A stretch of 64,000 bases of DNA from Dyadobacter fermentans (GTDB lineage: Bacteria > Bacteroidota > Bacteroidia > Cytophagales > Spirosomataceae). Positions 44,709 through 54,155 of the stretch are shown piece after piece; within the stretch, counting starts at the first letter, position 1; every line of letters begins with the position of its first letter. The stretch covers positions 992,001 to 1,056,000 of the forward strand of contig NZ_JAHXBN010000010.1 in the NCBI RefSeq assembly GCF_019924045.1, in the 5' to 3' direction. The translations under genes were made by a program, and so were the position numbers. The notes beneath the pieces are model-generated. The model was not told where the DNA came from and ran no database searches. It saw only the letters and a list, made by a program, of their open reading frames with translations.

Positions 44709-46337
44709 ATGAGATATATTCTGATGCTTCTTTGTTTTCTATGCTCTTTTCAAAGATCCTGGTCGCAGGCCAAGGGTAGTTTTGAGAAGGACGTCGAGCA
44801 TTACGCGCACATTATCGACCTACCGGCGTATGCGCTGGGTGTAGCGGAGGGTGATAAGCTGGTGTTTTTCAAGAGCGCGGGATATGCAGATTCGGCGGGT
44901 AAGGTGCCTATTACCCAAGACCATATTTTTGAAATAGCTTCTATTACAAAATCGCTTACCTCCATTGCATTACAACAACTGGAGCAAGCCGGGAAGCTTT
45001 CGCTGAACGACTCGGTCGATAAGTTCCCGAACCGCTATTTTACGAAAGAGCGCTGGAATGCCCAGACTACCCTGGCGCACCTCCTGAGTCATACTTCGGA
45101 AAGTACGCCGCCTGGATCGGCGTTTGTGTACAACGGGAGCAGATACAACATCGTTTTCAATGCGTTTACGGCCATCAATCCGATGGATTCCACCGAAGAA
45201 ATGACGCGTCCGTTTACGATACAGATTGAAAATGGTATCCTAAATCCGCTTCAAATGACCCATACGCTCACGCGCTTCTCGGAGCGCGAGCACGGGAGTT
45301 TGAGGAAATGGATAGCTGTAAAATATAGTTGGGATGCAGCAGCCAATCAATATGTACCGAGGCCTGTGAACCCGGCAGGAATGCAGAGCGGGCCGGGCTT
45401 CGGAATGATGAGCAGTATGCGCGATCTGGTACGTTACTCGGCGGCGATAGGTGAGGGACGCATTCTGTCGGCCGATCGATACCGCAAGATCACGACACCG
45501 TTTTACCCCGGCAGCCCGCAGGGAATGGGCTGGTTTACGTATCCTGTGGCGGGTGTGGACCTTCATTGGTCGTACGGCTATGGCGACAACTGTTCGGCGT
45601 TGCTGCTTCGCGTGCCGCAACGGAACTTGTCGTTGATATTGCTGTCACCTGCCAATGCGCATTCTGCGGCAGCACTCCTGGGCTTCGGCAATCCGCTGAC
45701 GTCGCCTGTCGTAGCTTCGTTTGTTCGGAATTACCTTTTAAATGCATCGGAATCCATTGATTTCGAGGGAGACCCGGAGCGCATTGAAGCAAGCTTGGAA
45801 AAACGGAGAGCGAGGGATGTGGCCGATGTTTGGATGCATGAAGCTTTTGGAGCGGTGATGAGTCTCTCGTATTCGGGCAAAACTATCCGGGGTAACGCGG
45901 CGAAAAGTATTGATCTGTTGAAAATGCTGATCCGAAAATACCCGGTTCACTCGCTCTGGCAGGCTGCGGCCGCGTTCGAGTTCATAGCGGAATCGGATGA
46001 TAAAGCGGTACTGGATTTTGGTAAAAAAATGGTTGCTGTTTTTGCCCGAACAGGCAAAGTACATCCCGCGAAATCCTTTTACGCCGGATTGATACTGGAA
46101 AAGAGTGATGAAACAGAAGAGGCTATGGAATTTTACAATGCATTGGCCGCAGGTGACGATTTCAAAGAGCAGTCCTACAAGTTGGATGCGATGATGAAAG
46201 TGGCAAAGTACCAAATAACCCGGAATCCCGCCATAGCCAAGGCCATGCTCGAACGGCTCGTGCGCTATAAGGAATATGTGACGGCGAAGGACGGGTTATA
46301 TAACGATGCAAAAGAGATGTTGATCAAATTACAATGA
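44709..46337 (+). CDS. Serine hydrolase, class C beta-lactamase/PBP-like, with helical tail (542 aa)
   Basis: Signal peptide 1-20 (MRYILMLLCFLCSFQRSWSQ). Beta-lactamase (class C/PBP4*) fold: catalytic SxxK is S78-I-T-K81 in FEIASITKS. The second motif reads Y141-N-G where the family has Y-x-N, and the third reads H286-W-S where HxG or KTG is usual. The altered motifs make beta-lactam hydrolysis unlikely; a peptidase or esterase role fits better. Residues after about 370 form a helical, TPR-like tail. The frame is open to 44406, but that part overlaps the permease; the ATG at 44709 starts the signal peptide. It sits within the permease run with hairpins on both sides. Confidence 0.87.
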   Translation: MRYILMLLCFLCSFQRSWSQAKGSFEKDVEHYAHIIDLPAYALGVAEGDKLVFFKSAGYADSAGKVPITQDHIFEIASITKSLTSIALQQLEQAGKLSLNDSVDKFPNRYFTKERWNAQTTLAHLLSHTSESTPPGSAFVYNGSRYNIVFNAFTAINPMDSTEEMTRPFTIQIENGILNPLQMTHTLTRFSEREHGSLRKWIAVKYSWDAAANQYVPRPVNPAGMQSGPGFGMMSSMRDLVRYSAAIGEGRILSADRYRKITTPFYPGSPQGMGWFTYPVAGVDLHWSYGYGDNCSALLLRVPQRNLSLILLSPANAHSAAALLGFGNPLTSPVVASFVRNYLLNASESIDFEGDPERIEASLEKRRARDVADVWMHEAFGAVMSLSYSGKTIRGNAAKSIDLLKMLIRKYPVHSLWQAAAAFEFIAESDDKAVLDFGKKMVAVFARTGKVHPAKSFYAGLILEKSDETEEAMEFYNALAAGDDFKEQSYKLDAMMKVAKYQITRNPAIAKAMLERLVRYKEYVTAKDGLYNDAKEMLIKLQ

Positions 46338-46492
46338 AGGGAGGAAAGGAGGAAATGGAAATAGGGGAGGTATAGCCAGGCTTGGTCAGGTGTTGTGTGA
46401 TACCAGGCAATTATAATACACAATGCCTGACCATGTTTGACTAAACGTGACTAATTGTTCATTCTCCCTTTCCTCCATCCTCCCCTTCCTCT
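46338..46492 (+). repeat. G/A:C/T intergenic hairpin 10 with a second inverted repeat in its loop
   Basis: Purine arm 46338-46370, pyrimidine arm about 46453-46492; GGAGGAAAGG and AGGGGAGG are complemented. The loop is long (~80 bases) and contains its own inverted repeat: 46383-46398 against 46418-46433, 14 of 16 bases paired, plus two copies of GACTAA. This loop is unlike the others in length and content. Confidence 0.78.
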
Positions 46493-46508
46493 CAAAAACA
46501 AATAAGCC

Positions 46509-48914
46509 ATGTTAAAAAACTACCTGAAAATTGCATTGCGGACACTTGCGCAGAGCAAGGTCTATTCGGTGATCAACATCACCGGGCTGAGCATCGGACT
46601 GGCGGCAGCGATGCTGATCATGCTGTATACCAAGGATGAGGTCAGCTATGACGGCTTCCATGCCAACAACCCGAATATTTACCGGATTACGTTCAAGTCG
46701 GTGACCCCGGCCGGCGTGCTGGAAAATACCAGTGGCATTACCGGCTTTTTGCCGGGACCGAAGTTTTCAACCGGTACCCCCGAAATCGAGGCATTTACCC
46801 GGTACCGGCAGCATCGGAACGATGTGAAGCTGGGCGACCAGGTGGTTAGCCAGGAAGTGTATCAGGCCGATCGCGACTTTTTCAGGATATTCTCTTTTCC
46901 ACTGCTCAGCGGTAACCCGCTCACCGCCCTCGCGCAGCCGCGTTCGATGGTTATTTCCGAGGCGATGGCGGAGAAGCATTTCGGTACCGTCAATGCACTT
47001 GGGAAGACAATGCTTTTCAAGGATTCGTTTGACGAACATGCCGCTTTTGAACCCTTCGTGGTGACGGGCGTGGCGGCCAGATGCCCTCAGAATTCATCGA
47101 TCCAGTTCGATTTTTTGCAGCCATTGCCCGTTCCCGAATCGCAAATGCAGGGAGAGGCGTGGTTCAACAGCTCGCTCAACACATTTGTAAAACTGACTCC
47201 TGGGGCAAATCCCCAGGCAGTGAGCGCGACGATGAACCGCATTTACCAGTCCGATGCCCGCGACGCGATGAAGGCCGTTGCTAAGAAGTATGGCCTGATC
47301 AACAACCGGTATTACGGATTGCAGCCATTTACGGCCATTCACCTCGATTCGCAATTAAATGCTGAAAATGGATTGATGAATGGCAGTAAACCTTTGTTCT
47401 CCTACGTTCTTTCGGGTATTGCGCTGTTTATTTTACTGATCGCATGTATCAATTTCGTGAACCTGACCGTCGCGCGTTCGCTGAAACGTGCCAAGGAAAT
47501 CGGGGTGCGGAAAGTGGTTGGCGGCGGGCGGCACCAGCTTGCGGCACAGTTCCTGGGCGAGTCCTTTGTGCTGTGTTTTGCGGCGTTCATACTGGCAATC
47601 CTGCTGGTGGAATCCGTTTTGCCAACATTTAACCAGCTCGCTAACAAAGCCCTGGCGCTTTCCTACCTGTTCGACTGGCAACTGATTATCGGTTATATTG
47701 CGTTGTTTGTCCTCACGGCGTTGCTGGCGGGCTTTTACCCGGCCGTTGTGCTTTCGGGTTACGATCCGGTGAAAACGCTTTACAGCAGGTTTAACTTTTC
47801 GGGCAGGAATTATCTCCAAAAAACGCTGGTAGTAGTCCAGTTCGCACTCGCTTCATTCCTGATCATCGTCACGCTGACCATGCGTTCGCAATTCAATTTC
47901 CTTACCAACATGGAACTGGGTTACGACGATCAAAACCTGATTAGTATTGAAAAACAAAACCTCACGCGCCCGGAGGCCAGGCTACTGACCGACGAACTGC
48001 TGAAAAGCCGGTCGATTACGGCGGTTACGCCCAAAAACGGCGGGCAATGGGGGACAATAGCCAGGGTCAATGCGGGCGCGGATATGGAGTTTTCATATGA
48101 AACGGTGGGCTCCGATTACCTCTCGGTGTTACAAATACCTTTAGTAGAGGGCAGGACATTTTCGGGAGAGCTGGCTTCGGATTCTATGAAAGCCGTGCTG
48201 GTTAATGAGGCATTTGTAAAAAAGGCAGGCTGGAAGAAACCGCTGGGGCAGGAGGTTGATTTTTGGTATACCCCCGGTGAAAAATATACCGTGGTGGGTG
48301 TTGTGAAAGACTATCATTTCCAATCGCTGACGACGAGCATACGCCCGCAACTTTTTACCATGAAACCGGGCAATCCGTTCGGGAAAGTATTTATCCGCGT
48401 CAAGCCGGGAATGCAATCGGCCAGCCTGGCCCACATTGGAAAGACATTCCGTAAACTTTTCCCGCTGGTGCCTTACAGCTATCAGTTTGTTGACGAAGCC
48501 AACGCCAAAAGCTACGAGTCCGAAGCGAAATGGAAGCAGATCATGCTTTTCGGTGCGGTGCTGACGATCTTTATTTCGAGCATCGGGCTATTTGGCCTGG
48601 CTACGCTCGCAGCGGAGCGACGCACGAAGGAAATCGGCATCCGTAAAGTGCTTGGAGCATCCATTGCAGGTATTGTGGCATTGTTGTCCACGGATTTTGT
48701 CAAACTCGTGGCTCTATCATTTGTCCTATCATTCCCGGCTGCCTATTATGCCATGCAAAAATGGCTTGAAAACTACCCTTACAAAGTCGAAATAAGTGCC
48801 TGGATATTCCTCTCGGCGTCGGGACTGTCGTTGCTGATTGCCTTGTTCACAGTCAGTTTCCAATCCGTGCGAACTGCGTTAATGAATCCTGTTAAATCTT
48901 TGAGGAGGGATTAG
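46509..48914 (+). CDS. FtsX/MacB-type ABC permease, paralogue of 1137 (801 aa)
   Basis: Starts MLKNYLKIALRTLAQSKVYS. It shares with 1137 the TM1 exit LYTKDEVSYDGFHANN, coupling helix 1 RAKEIGVRKVVGGGRHQL (GG at the end where others have GA/GS), NKALALSYL before TM4, and NGxxxGTIARVN in the second periplasmic domain. These shared marks, not seen elsewhere in the window, point to a duplication now separated by 45 kb. Helix 2 is ERRTKEIGIRKVLGAS. The C-terminus NPVKSLRRD ends in D. Confidence 0.93.
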   Translation: MLKNYLKIALRTLAQSKVYSVINITGLSIGLAAAMLIMLYTKDEVSYDGFHANNPNIYRITFKSVTPAGVLENTSGITGFLPGPKFSTGTPEIEAFTRYRQHRNDVKLGDQVVSQEVYQADRDFFRIFSFPLLSGNPLTALAQPRSMVISEAMAEKHFGTVNALGKTMLFKDSFDEHAAFEPFVVTGVAARCPQNSSIQFDFLQPLPVPESQMQGEAWFNSSLNTFVKLTPGANPQAVSATMNRIYQSDARDAMKAVAKKYGLINNRYYGLQPFTAIHLDSQLNAENGLMNGSKPLFSYVLSGIALFILLIACINFVNLTVARSLKRAKEIGVRKVVGGGRHQLAAQFLGESFVLCFAAFILAILLVESVLPTFNQLANKALALSYLFDWQLIIGYIALFVLTALLAGFYPAVVLSGYDPVKTLYSRFNFSGRNYLQKTLVVVQFALASFLIIVTLTMRSQFNFLTNMELGYDDQNLISIEKQNLTRPEARLLTDELLKSRSITAVTPKNGGQWGTIARVNAGADMEFSYETVGSDYLSVLQIPLVEGRTFSGELASDSMKAVLVNEAFVKKAGWKKPLGQEVDFWYTPGEKYTVVGVVKDYHFQSLTTSIRPQLFTMKPGNPFGKVFIRVKPGMQSASLAHIGKTFRKLFPLVPYSYQFVDEANAKSYESEAKWKQIMLFGAVLTIFISSIGLFGLATLAAERRTKEIGIRKVLGASIAGIVALLSTDFVKLVALSFVLSFPAAYYAMQKWLENYPYKVEISAWIFLSASGLSLLIALFTVSFQSVRTALMNPVKSLRRD

Positions 48915-49008
48915 GGAGGAAAGGGAGGATGGAGAAAGGGACTACTCCTTGCTTTTTCCTTCCTCCCTTTCCTCCTTCCTCCCCTTTCTCCTTAATCCCT
49001 TTCCTCCT
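48915..49008 (+). repeat. G/A:C/T intergenic hairpin 11
   Basis: Bases 48915-48929 and 48961-48975 are exact complements (15 nt). Purine arm 48915-48940, pyrimidine arm about 48956-49008, then an A-rich spacer to the ATG at 49024. Confidence 0.84.
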
Positions 49009-49023
49009 AAAACAAACAAAACA

Positions 49024-51393
49024 ATGCTAAAAAACTACATCAAAATAGCCATGCGAAACCTTGTGAAAAACAAGGGGTATGCTTCGATCAACATTCTGGG
49101 ATTGGCGATGGGAATGGCGGTGGCGCTGTTGATCGGCCTTTGGGTGCGGTACGAATGGAGCTTTGATAGCTTTCATGAAAACCGGGCGAGCATCGCCAAG
49201 ATAAAGAAAAAGACCTTTTTCAATGGCCAGAAGGGCACCGGGGACGGTATCATGCTCCCATTGGCGACGGAGCTCCGTACGAATTTTACTGAAGTAAAGT
49301 ATGTCACGAGGCTCGATTGGGGCGATAAGCATAGCCTGGTAGCCGGTGACCAGAAATTGAGCAGGCCGGGCCATTATGCCGATCCTGACTTCCTGAAAAT
49401 GTTCACATTTCCGCTCGTGAAAGGCAATGCGGAGCAGGTTTTGAAGAATCCTTACTCCATTGTCCTCACGGAGTCGCTCGCGCATGCGATGTTCGGGAAT
49501 ACGGAACCGATAGGTAAGGTAATCCGGGTCGATAACCAGTTTGAAGTGATGGTAACGGGCGTATTAAAAGATATTCCGAAAAACTCGTCTTTGGAATTCG
49601 ACTATCTCATGCCTTATGAATTGAATATCGCTACTTCCGACTTCGTACGCGGAGCGCAGGATCAGTGGGGCAACAATTTTCTGCAAACTTTTGTGCAACT
49701 GAACGAAGGCGTTACGCCGGAGGCATTTTCAGCCCGCATTGCCAACCTCGTGCGGACAAAAATGAATGATAAGGAGGAAAGCCTGCTCTTTGTACATTCG
49801 ATGCCGAAATGGCACTTGTTCGGCGAGTTCAAAGATTGGGTGAATACCGGCGGCGCGATCGAGTATGTACGGCTTTTTGCGGTGATAGGCGCACTTGTGC
49901 TGCTCATTGCCTGCATTAACTTTATGAATCTCAGCACCGCGCGTTCGGAGAAGCGGGCGCGGGAAGTGGGAATTCGCAAGGCGGTCGGTTCGCAACGGAA
50001 GCAGCTCGTCGCACAGTTCCTCACGGAGTCGATGCTTACGGCATTCCTGGGCTTCGCGATCGCGCTGTTGATTGTCAAGTTAGCGTTGCCTTTTTTGAAA
50101 GATGTCGGCTTTGAGAATATTACATTTAGTTTGAATGATATTCCGTTGATGGCCGTCGCATTCGCGGGCTGCATTATCACGGGCTTGCTGGCGGGAAGCT
50201 ATCCTGCATTGTACCTGTCGGGATTTGTGCCGGTGAAAGTACTGAAAGGGACTTTCCAGGTGGGCACAGCAGCCAATTTACCACGAAAAATACTGGTCGT
50301 TACCCAGTTCACCTTCTCGATCGCCCTCATTATAGGAACGGTGATCGTTTTCCAGCAAATCCAGCACGCGAAAAGCCGGCCGATGGGCTACAATCCCGAC
50401 AAGTTGATCTGGCTGAGCCTTTCCAGCGACCTTCAGAAGAACTTCTTACCGATGAAAACCGAATTGCTGGGAAGCGGATATGTGGAAGCCGTGAGTAAAA
50501 CGTCGAGTCCGATGACGGGCGTTTACAATCAATGGGAAGGGTTTTCGTGGCCCGGAAAGGACCCGCAGAGCCAGCCTTTGTTTTCGGCATTGATGGTCGA
50601 TCCCGCTTATTTCAAAGCCGCCGGCCTCAAACTCAAAGAAGGCAGGTTTTTCGAGGAAAAAGTGTTGTCTGACAGCAATGCGATCGTTTTGAATGAAGCA
50701 TCGGTGAAATTAATGGGTTTCAAGAACCCGGTCGGTAGCCATGTGAAGTTCGGCGATGACGATATGACGGTAATAGGGGTAACCAAAAACGTGATCCAGC
50801 AAAATCCGTACGAAGAAGTGCAGCCCGCAGTCATGCTTATGCGCCCCTATTTCACTTTTCAGGGGCTGATCCGCTTCAAGAGCGGGGCTGATGTAAGGAA
50901 AGCGCTCGCAGCCATTCAACCGGTCATCGAGAAGTATAACCCGTCTTACCCGTTCGAATATCGTTTTGTGGATGACGAGTATGATCGGAAATTCCGTGGC
51001 GAGGACCAGATCGGCCAACTGGCGGGGATTTTCGCCGGGCTGGCCATCCTGATCAGCTGCCTCGGACTTTTCGGATTGGCTTCATTTATGGCCGAGCGGC
51101 GGACGAAAGAGATCGGCGTGCGCAAAGTACTCGGGGCTTCGATACCGCAGCTCTGGCTCCTGCTTTCGCGCGATTTTGTGTTCCTGGTGCTGATCAGTTG
51201 CGTGATCGCGTCGCCTTTGGCCTACTATTTCCTCCAAAACTGGCTTGCTAAATACAATTACCATATCAGCATCAGTCCGTTCGTGTTCGTTGGCGCAGGC
51301 GTAGCCGCGGTGCTCGTGACACTCGCAACGATCAGTTTTCAGAGTATTAAGGCAGCATTGATGAATCCCGTTAAAAGCTTACGGACGGAGTGA
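49024..51393 (+). CDS. FtsX/MacB-type ABC permease, WHLYSDF subfamily (789 aa)
   Basis: The start MLKNYIKIAMRNLVKNKGYA excludes a 25-residue extension made of hairpin sequence. The TM1 exit is basic and aromatic (IGLWVRYEWSFDSFHENRA) and followed by a lysine-rich IAKIKKKTFFNGQK. Subfamily motif MPKWHLFGEFKDWVNTGG. Coupling helices are RSEKRAREVGIRKAVGSQRKQL and ERRTKEIGVRKVLGAS. The GRDF motif of the second periplasmic domain is replaced by EGRFFEEK. Confidence 0.93.
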   Translation: MLKNYIKIAMRNLVKNKGYASINILGLAMGMAVALLIGLWVRYEWSFDSFHENRASIAKIKKKTFFNGQKGTGDGIMLPLATELRTNFTEVKYVTRLDWGDKHSLVAGDQKLSRPGHYADPDFLKMFTFPLVKGNAEQVLKNPYSIVLTESLAHAMFGNTEPIGKVIRVDNQFEVMVTGVLKDIPKNSSLEFDYLMPYELNIATSDFVRGAQDQWGNNFLQTFVQLNEGVTPEAFSARIANLVRTKMNDKEESLLFVHSMPKWHLFGEFKDWVNTGGAIEYVRLFAVIGALVLLIACINFMNLSTARSEKRAREVGIRKAVGSQRKQLVAQFLTESMLTAFLGFAIALLIVKLALPFLKDVGFENITFSLNDIPLMAVAFAGCIITGLLAGSYPALYLSGFVPVKVLKGTFQVGTAANLPRKILVVTQFTFSIALIIGTVIVFQQIQHAKSRPMGYNPDKLIWLSLSSDLQKNFLPMKTELLGSGYVEAVSKTSSPMTGVYNQWEGFSWPGKDPQSQPLFSALMVDPAYFKAAGLKLKEGRFFEEKVLSDSNAIVLNEASVKLMGFKNPVGSHVKFGDDDMTVIGVTKNVIQQNPYEEVQPAVMLMRPYFTFQGLIRFKSGADVRKALAAIQPVIEKYNPSYPFEYRFVDDEYDRKFRGEDQIGQLAGIFAGLAILISCLGLFGLASFMAERRTKEIGVRKVLGASIPQLWLLLSRDFVFLVLISCVIASPLAYYFLQNWLAKYNYHISISPFVFVGAGVAAVLVTLATISFQSIKAALMNPVKSLRTE

Positions 51394-51537
51394 TTTGACC
51401 GTCGACGGCTGACGGTCGACCGCCGATGGGTGGGGGCTGTCGCTGACCATGGACGATGGACCATCGACCATGTGTCTCCTGGATGATGGATTTACAAAAA
51501 GAAATCGGCGGTCGGCGGTCTATGGTCGGCGGTCAAA
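51394..51537 (+). repeat. GAC/GTC heptad hairpin 1
   Basis: Arms 51394-51427 and 51504-51537 pair at 27 of 34 positions. Both are built of 7-base units: NNNGACN in the first arm, NNNGTCN in the second. A further run of four heptads (GACCATG GACGATG GACCATC GACCATG, 51445-51472) lies in the loop and is itself nearly palindromic. It occupies the same gene-junction position as the G/A:C/T hairpins. Confidence 0.82.
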
Positions 51538-51550
51538 AAAAGCAACGCAC

Positions 51551-53920
51551 ATGATACGCAACTACTTCAAAATCGCATTAAGGAACTTGCTGAAAAGCAA
51601 GGGGTATTCCGCCATTAATATTGGCGGGCTTTCGGTAGGGATGGCCGTGGCAGTGCTGATCGGCCTCTGGATTTATGACGAGGTGTCGTTCGATCATTAT
51701 CACCGGAATCATGGGCGCATCGGGCAGGTGTGGCAGTTTGTACAATTCGGGCCGGAGAAGTCGTCGTATAATGTGGTACCACTACCGCTGGCGGCCGATA
51801 TGCGGGAGAAGTATCCCGACTTTGAGGAGATCAGTAAATCGGTTTACCGCGATATCATCATTTCCAATGGAGACAAGATGTTTTCCAAATCGGGGCAGTA
51901 TGTGGAGCCTTCATTTACGAAAATGATGTCGATCCGGATCCTGGCCGGCAGCGATAACCTGCGGGATGTGAACTCGATCCTGCTTTCGGAATCCTTTGCC
52001 CGGTCGCTTTTTGGCAATGCTAATCCGGTTAACCGCATTGTAAAGCTCAACAGCACTCGTAATGTGAAGGTGGCAGGGGTATTTGAAGAAATTCCCAATA
52101 ACAGCACATTCAGGGATACGAAGATACTGGCGCCGTGGGGCCTTTATGCTGCCACCGATCCGTCGGTGAAGGGAGCGGAAAAGAATTGGGACGAAAACTC
52201 TTACCAGATATTTGTGCAGCTTCGCGAGGGAGCCGATTTTGCGAGGGTTTCTGCTAAAATCAAAGACTCGCGCATGAAACGGGAAAATCCGCCGGGGTAT
52301 AAGCCGGAGTTTTTCCTGCATCCGATGGATAAATGGCACTTGTATTCGGATTTTCAGAACGGGGTAAATACGGGTGGGCTGGTCACGTTTGTATGGCTGT
52401 TCGGAACGATCGGTGCTTTTGTGCTCCTGCTGGCCTGTATCAATTTCATGAATCTGAGCACGGCCCGGTCCGAAAAACGTGCCAAAGAGGTGGGTATCCG
52501 CAAAGCGATCGGCTCGGTGCGGGCGCAGCTGGTGAGCCAGTTTTTCAGCGAATCGGTGTTGGTGGTGATCGTCGCATTTGTGTTGTCGCTGGTTTTGGTC
52601 GGACTTGCGCTGCCTGCCTTTAATGAAGTAGCGGAGAAAAAGATCACTTTACCGCTGGCTAACCCGCTGTTCTGGGTTGCCGGGATCGTTTTTAGCTTAC
52701 TCACAGCATTCATAGCCGGAAGCTATCCTGCATTGTACCTTTCCTCTTTCCAACCCTTAAAAGTGCTGAAAGGCACATTCAAAGCGGGCAGGTTCGCCGC
52801 ATTGCCCCGGAAAGTGCTGGTGGTGATGCAGTTTACAGTGTCGGTGACGCTAATCATCGGCACGGTGGTTGTTTTCAGGCAAATACAGCATGCTAAAAAC
52901 CGTCCGGTAGGTTACGACCGGCAGGGGCTGATAGAGGTGGCTATGACCACTCCGGCACTCTATGGGCATTATGATGCACTGAAGAACGATCTGATGAATA
53001 CCGGTGTTGTGAGTGGCTATTCACAATCATCGGGTTCGATGACGACACAGGCTGGCGGGATAACCAATTTGTCCTGGCCAGGCAAGGCGCCCGATGCGGT
53101 GCCGCTGCTGATGTCCAACAACATTTCACACGATTATGGTAAGACGGCCGGATGGCAGTTAACTCAGGGTAGGGACTTTTCCCGCGCTTACCCGACGGAT
53201 TCTACGGCGATGATTATCAATGAATCGGCATTGAAGCTGATGGGCCTGGAAAAGCCGCTGGAATCGATCCTGAATTGGGGCGGAAAGGAGTTCAGAGTGA
53301 TCGGCGTTGTGAAGGATATGGTGCGCGACTCGCCGTTCAATCAGAATAGCCCTGCGTTTTTTGTGGTTAATTATAAGAATACGAATGTGATCAATATCCG
53401 GCTCGCTCCTTCGGTCGGGGTAAGCGATGCACTGGAAAAAGTGGGCGCTGTTTTCCGTAAATATGACCCCGGCAGCCCATTCACCTATCAGTTCGTCGAC
53501 GAGCGGTTTTCGAAAAAGTTTGCCGATGAAGAACGGATCGGGAAGCTGGCTTCCTTCTTTACGTTGCTGGCCATATTTATTTCCTGCCTGGGGCTTTTCG
53601 GACTGGCATCGTTTGTGGCAGAGCAGCGTACGAAGGAAATAGGGATTAGAAAGGTGCTCGGCGCGTCCATCGCCAACCTGTGGCAGTTGCTCTCCACTGA
53701 TTTCATCATGCTGGTTATGTTAGCGTGCGTCATTTCGGGGCCCATCGCCTGGTATTTCATGAGTGGGTGGCTACAAAATTACTATTACCGCACCGGGCTA
53801 TCCTGGTGGATTTTCGCGGGTACGGGTTTCGGAGCGCTCCTGATTACATTGCTAACCGTCAGTTTCCAGGCCATCCGCGCCGCGCTGATCAATCCGGTCA
53901 GGAGTCTTAGGGCGGAGTGA
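51551..53920 (+). CDS. FtsX/MacB-type ABC permease, WHLYSDF subfamily (789 aa)
   Basis: The start MIRNYFKIALRNLLKSKGYS excludes a 34-residue open leader that translates the heptad hairpin. Subfamily motif MDKWHLYSDFQNGVNTGG; coupling helices RSEKRAKEVGIRKAIGSVRAQL and EQRTKEIGIRKVLGAS. Very similar to 39698 around TM5 (RFAALPRKVLVVMQFTVSV, against RFAAVPRKVLVVLQFTVSV). It is the only permease flanked on both sides by heptad hairpins instead of the G/A:C/T type. Last gene of the long run before the Wzi-like gene. Confidence 0.93.
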   Translation: MIRNYFKIALRNLLKSKGYSAINIGGLSVGMAVAVLIGLWIYDEVSFDHYHRNHGRIGQVWQFVQFGPEKSSYNVVPLPLAADMREKYPDFEEISKSVYRDIIISNGDKMFSKSGQYVEPSFTKMMSIRILAGSDNLRDVNSILLSESFARSLFGNANPVNRIVKLNSTRNVKVAGVFEEIPNNSTFRDTKILAPWGLYAATDPSVKGAEKNWDENSYQIFVQLREGADFARVSAKIKDSRMKRENPPGYKPEFFLHPMDKWHLYSDFQNGVNTGGLVTFVWLFGTIGAFVLLLACINFMNLSTARSEKRAKEVGIRKAIGSVRAQLVSQFFSESVLVVIVAFVLSLVLVGLALPAFNEVAEKKITLPLANPLFWVAGIVFSLLTAFIAGSYPALYLSSFQPLKVLKGTFKAGRFAALPRKVLVVMQFTVSVTLIIGTVVVFRQIQHAKNRPVGYDRQGLIEVAMTTPALYGHYDALKNDLMNTGVVSGYSQSSGSMTTQAGGITNLSWPGKAPDAVPLLMSNNISHDYGKTAGWQLTQGRDFSRAYPTDSTAMIINESALKLMGLEKPLESILNWGGKEFRVIGVVKDMVRDSPFNQNSPAFFVVNYKNTNVINIRLAPSVGVSDALEKVGAVFRKYDPGSPFTYQFVDERFSKKFADEERIGKLASFFTLLAIFISCLGLFGLASFVAEQRTKEIGIRKVLGASIANLWQLLSTDFIMLVMLACVISGPIAWYFMSGWLQNYYYRTGLSWWIFAGTGFGALLITLLTVSFQAIRAALINPVRSLRAE

Positions 53921-53930
53921 GGGGGGAGGG

Positions 53931-54064
53931 GACCGCTGACGGCCGACGGCCGACTGCTGACTGCCGACTGCCGACCATAGACCATAGACCATCGACCATA
54001 ATTTTTTCTAAGATCATGGTCGATGGTCTATCGTCGATGGTCGGCCGTCAGCGGTCGGCGGTCG
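53931..54064 (+). repeat. GAC/GTC heptad hairpin 2
   Basis: Ten consecutive 7-base units, each beginning GAC, fill 53931-54000 without slippage. After a 15-base A/T loop, seven units of the form NNNGTCN fill 54016-54064. Units near the loop (GACCATA, GACCATC) are complemented by ATGGTCT and ATGGTCG; units far from the loop are G/C-rich on both sides (GACCGCT, GCGGTCG), so the arms co-vary. Not coding. Confidence 0.87.
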
Positions 54065-54155
54065 GTATGCCTCCCCAACAATTCATTCTTCGGTAACAAA
54101 TATTCCTCTGCACGTCCCTATCTTGCGGTAGGAAACTTTTATCGATCCGAATCAC

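Noticed and set aside
51394..54064. The heptad arrays as a CRISPR array
   Set aside because: Units are 7 bases with no spacers of 30-40 bases and no cas genes; they form a hairpin.
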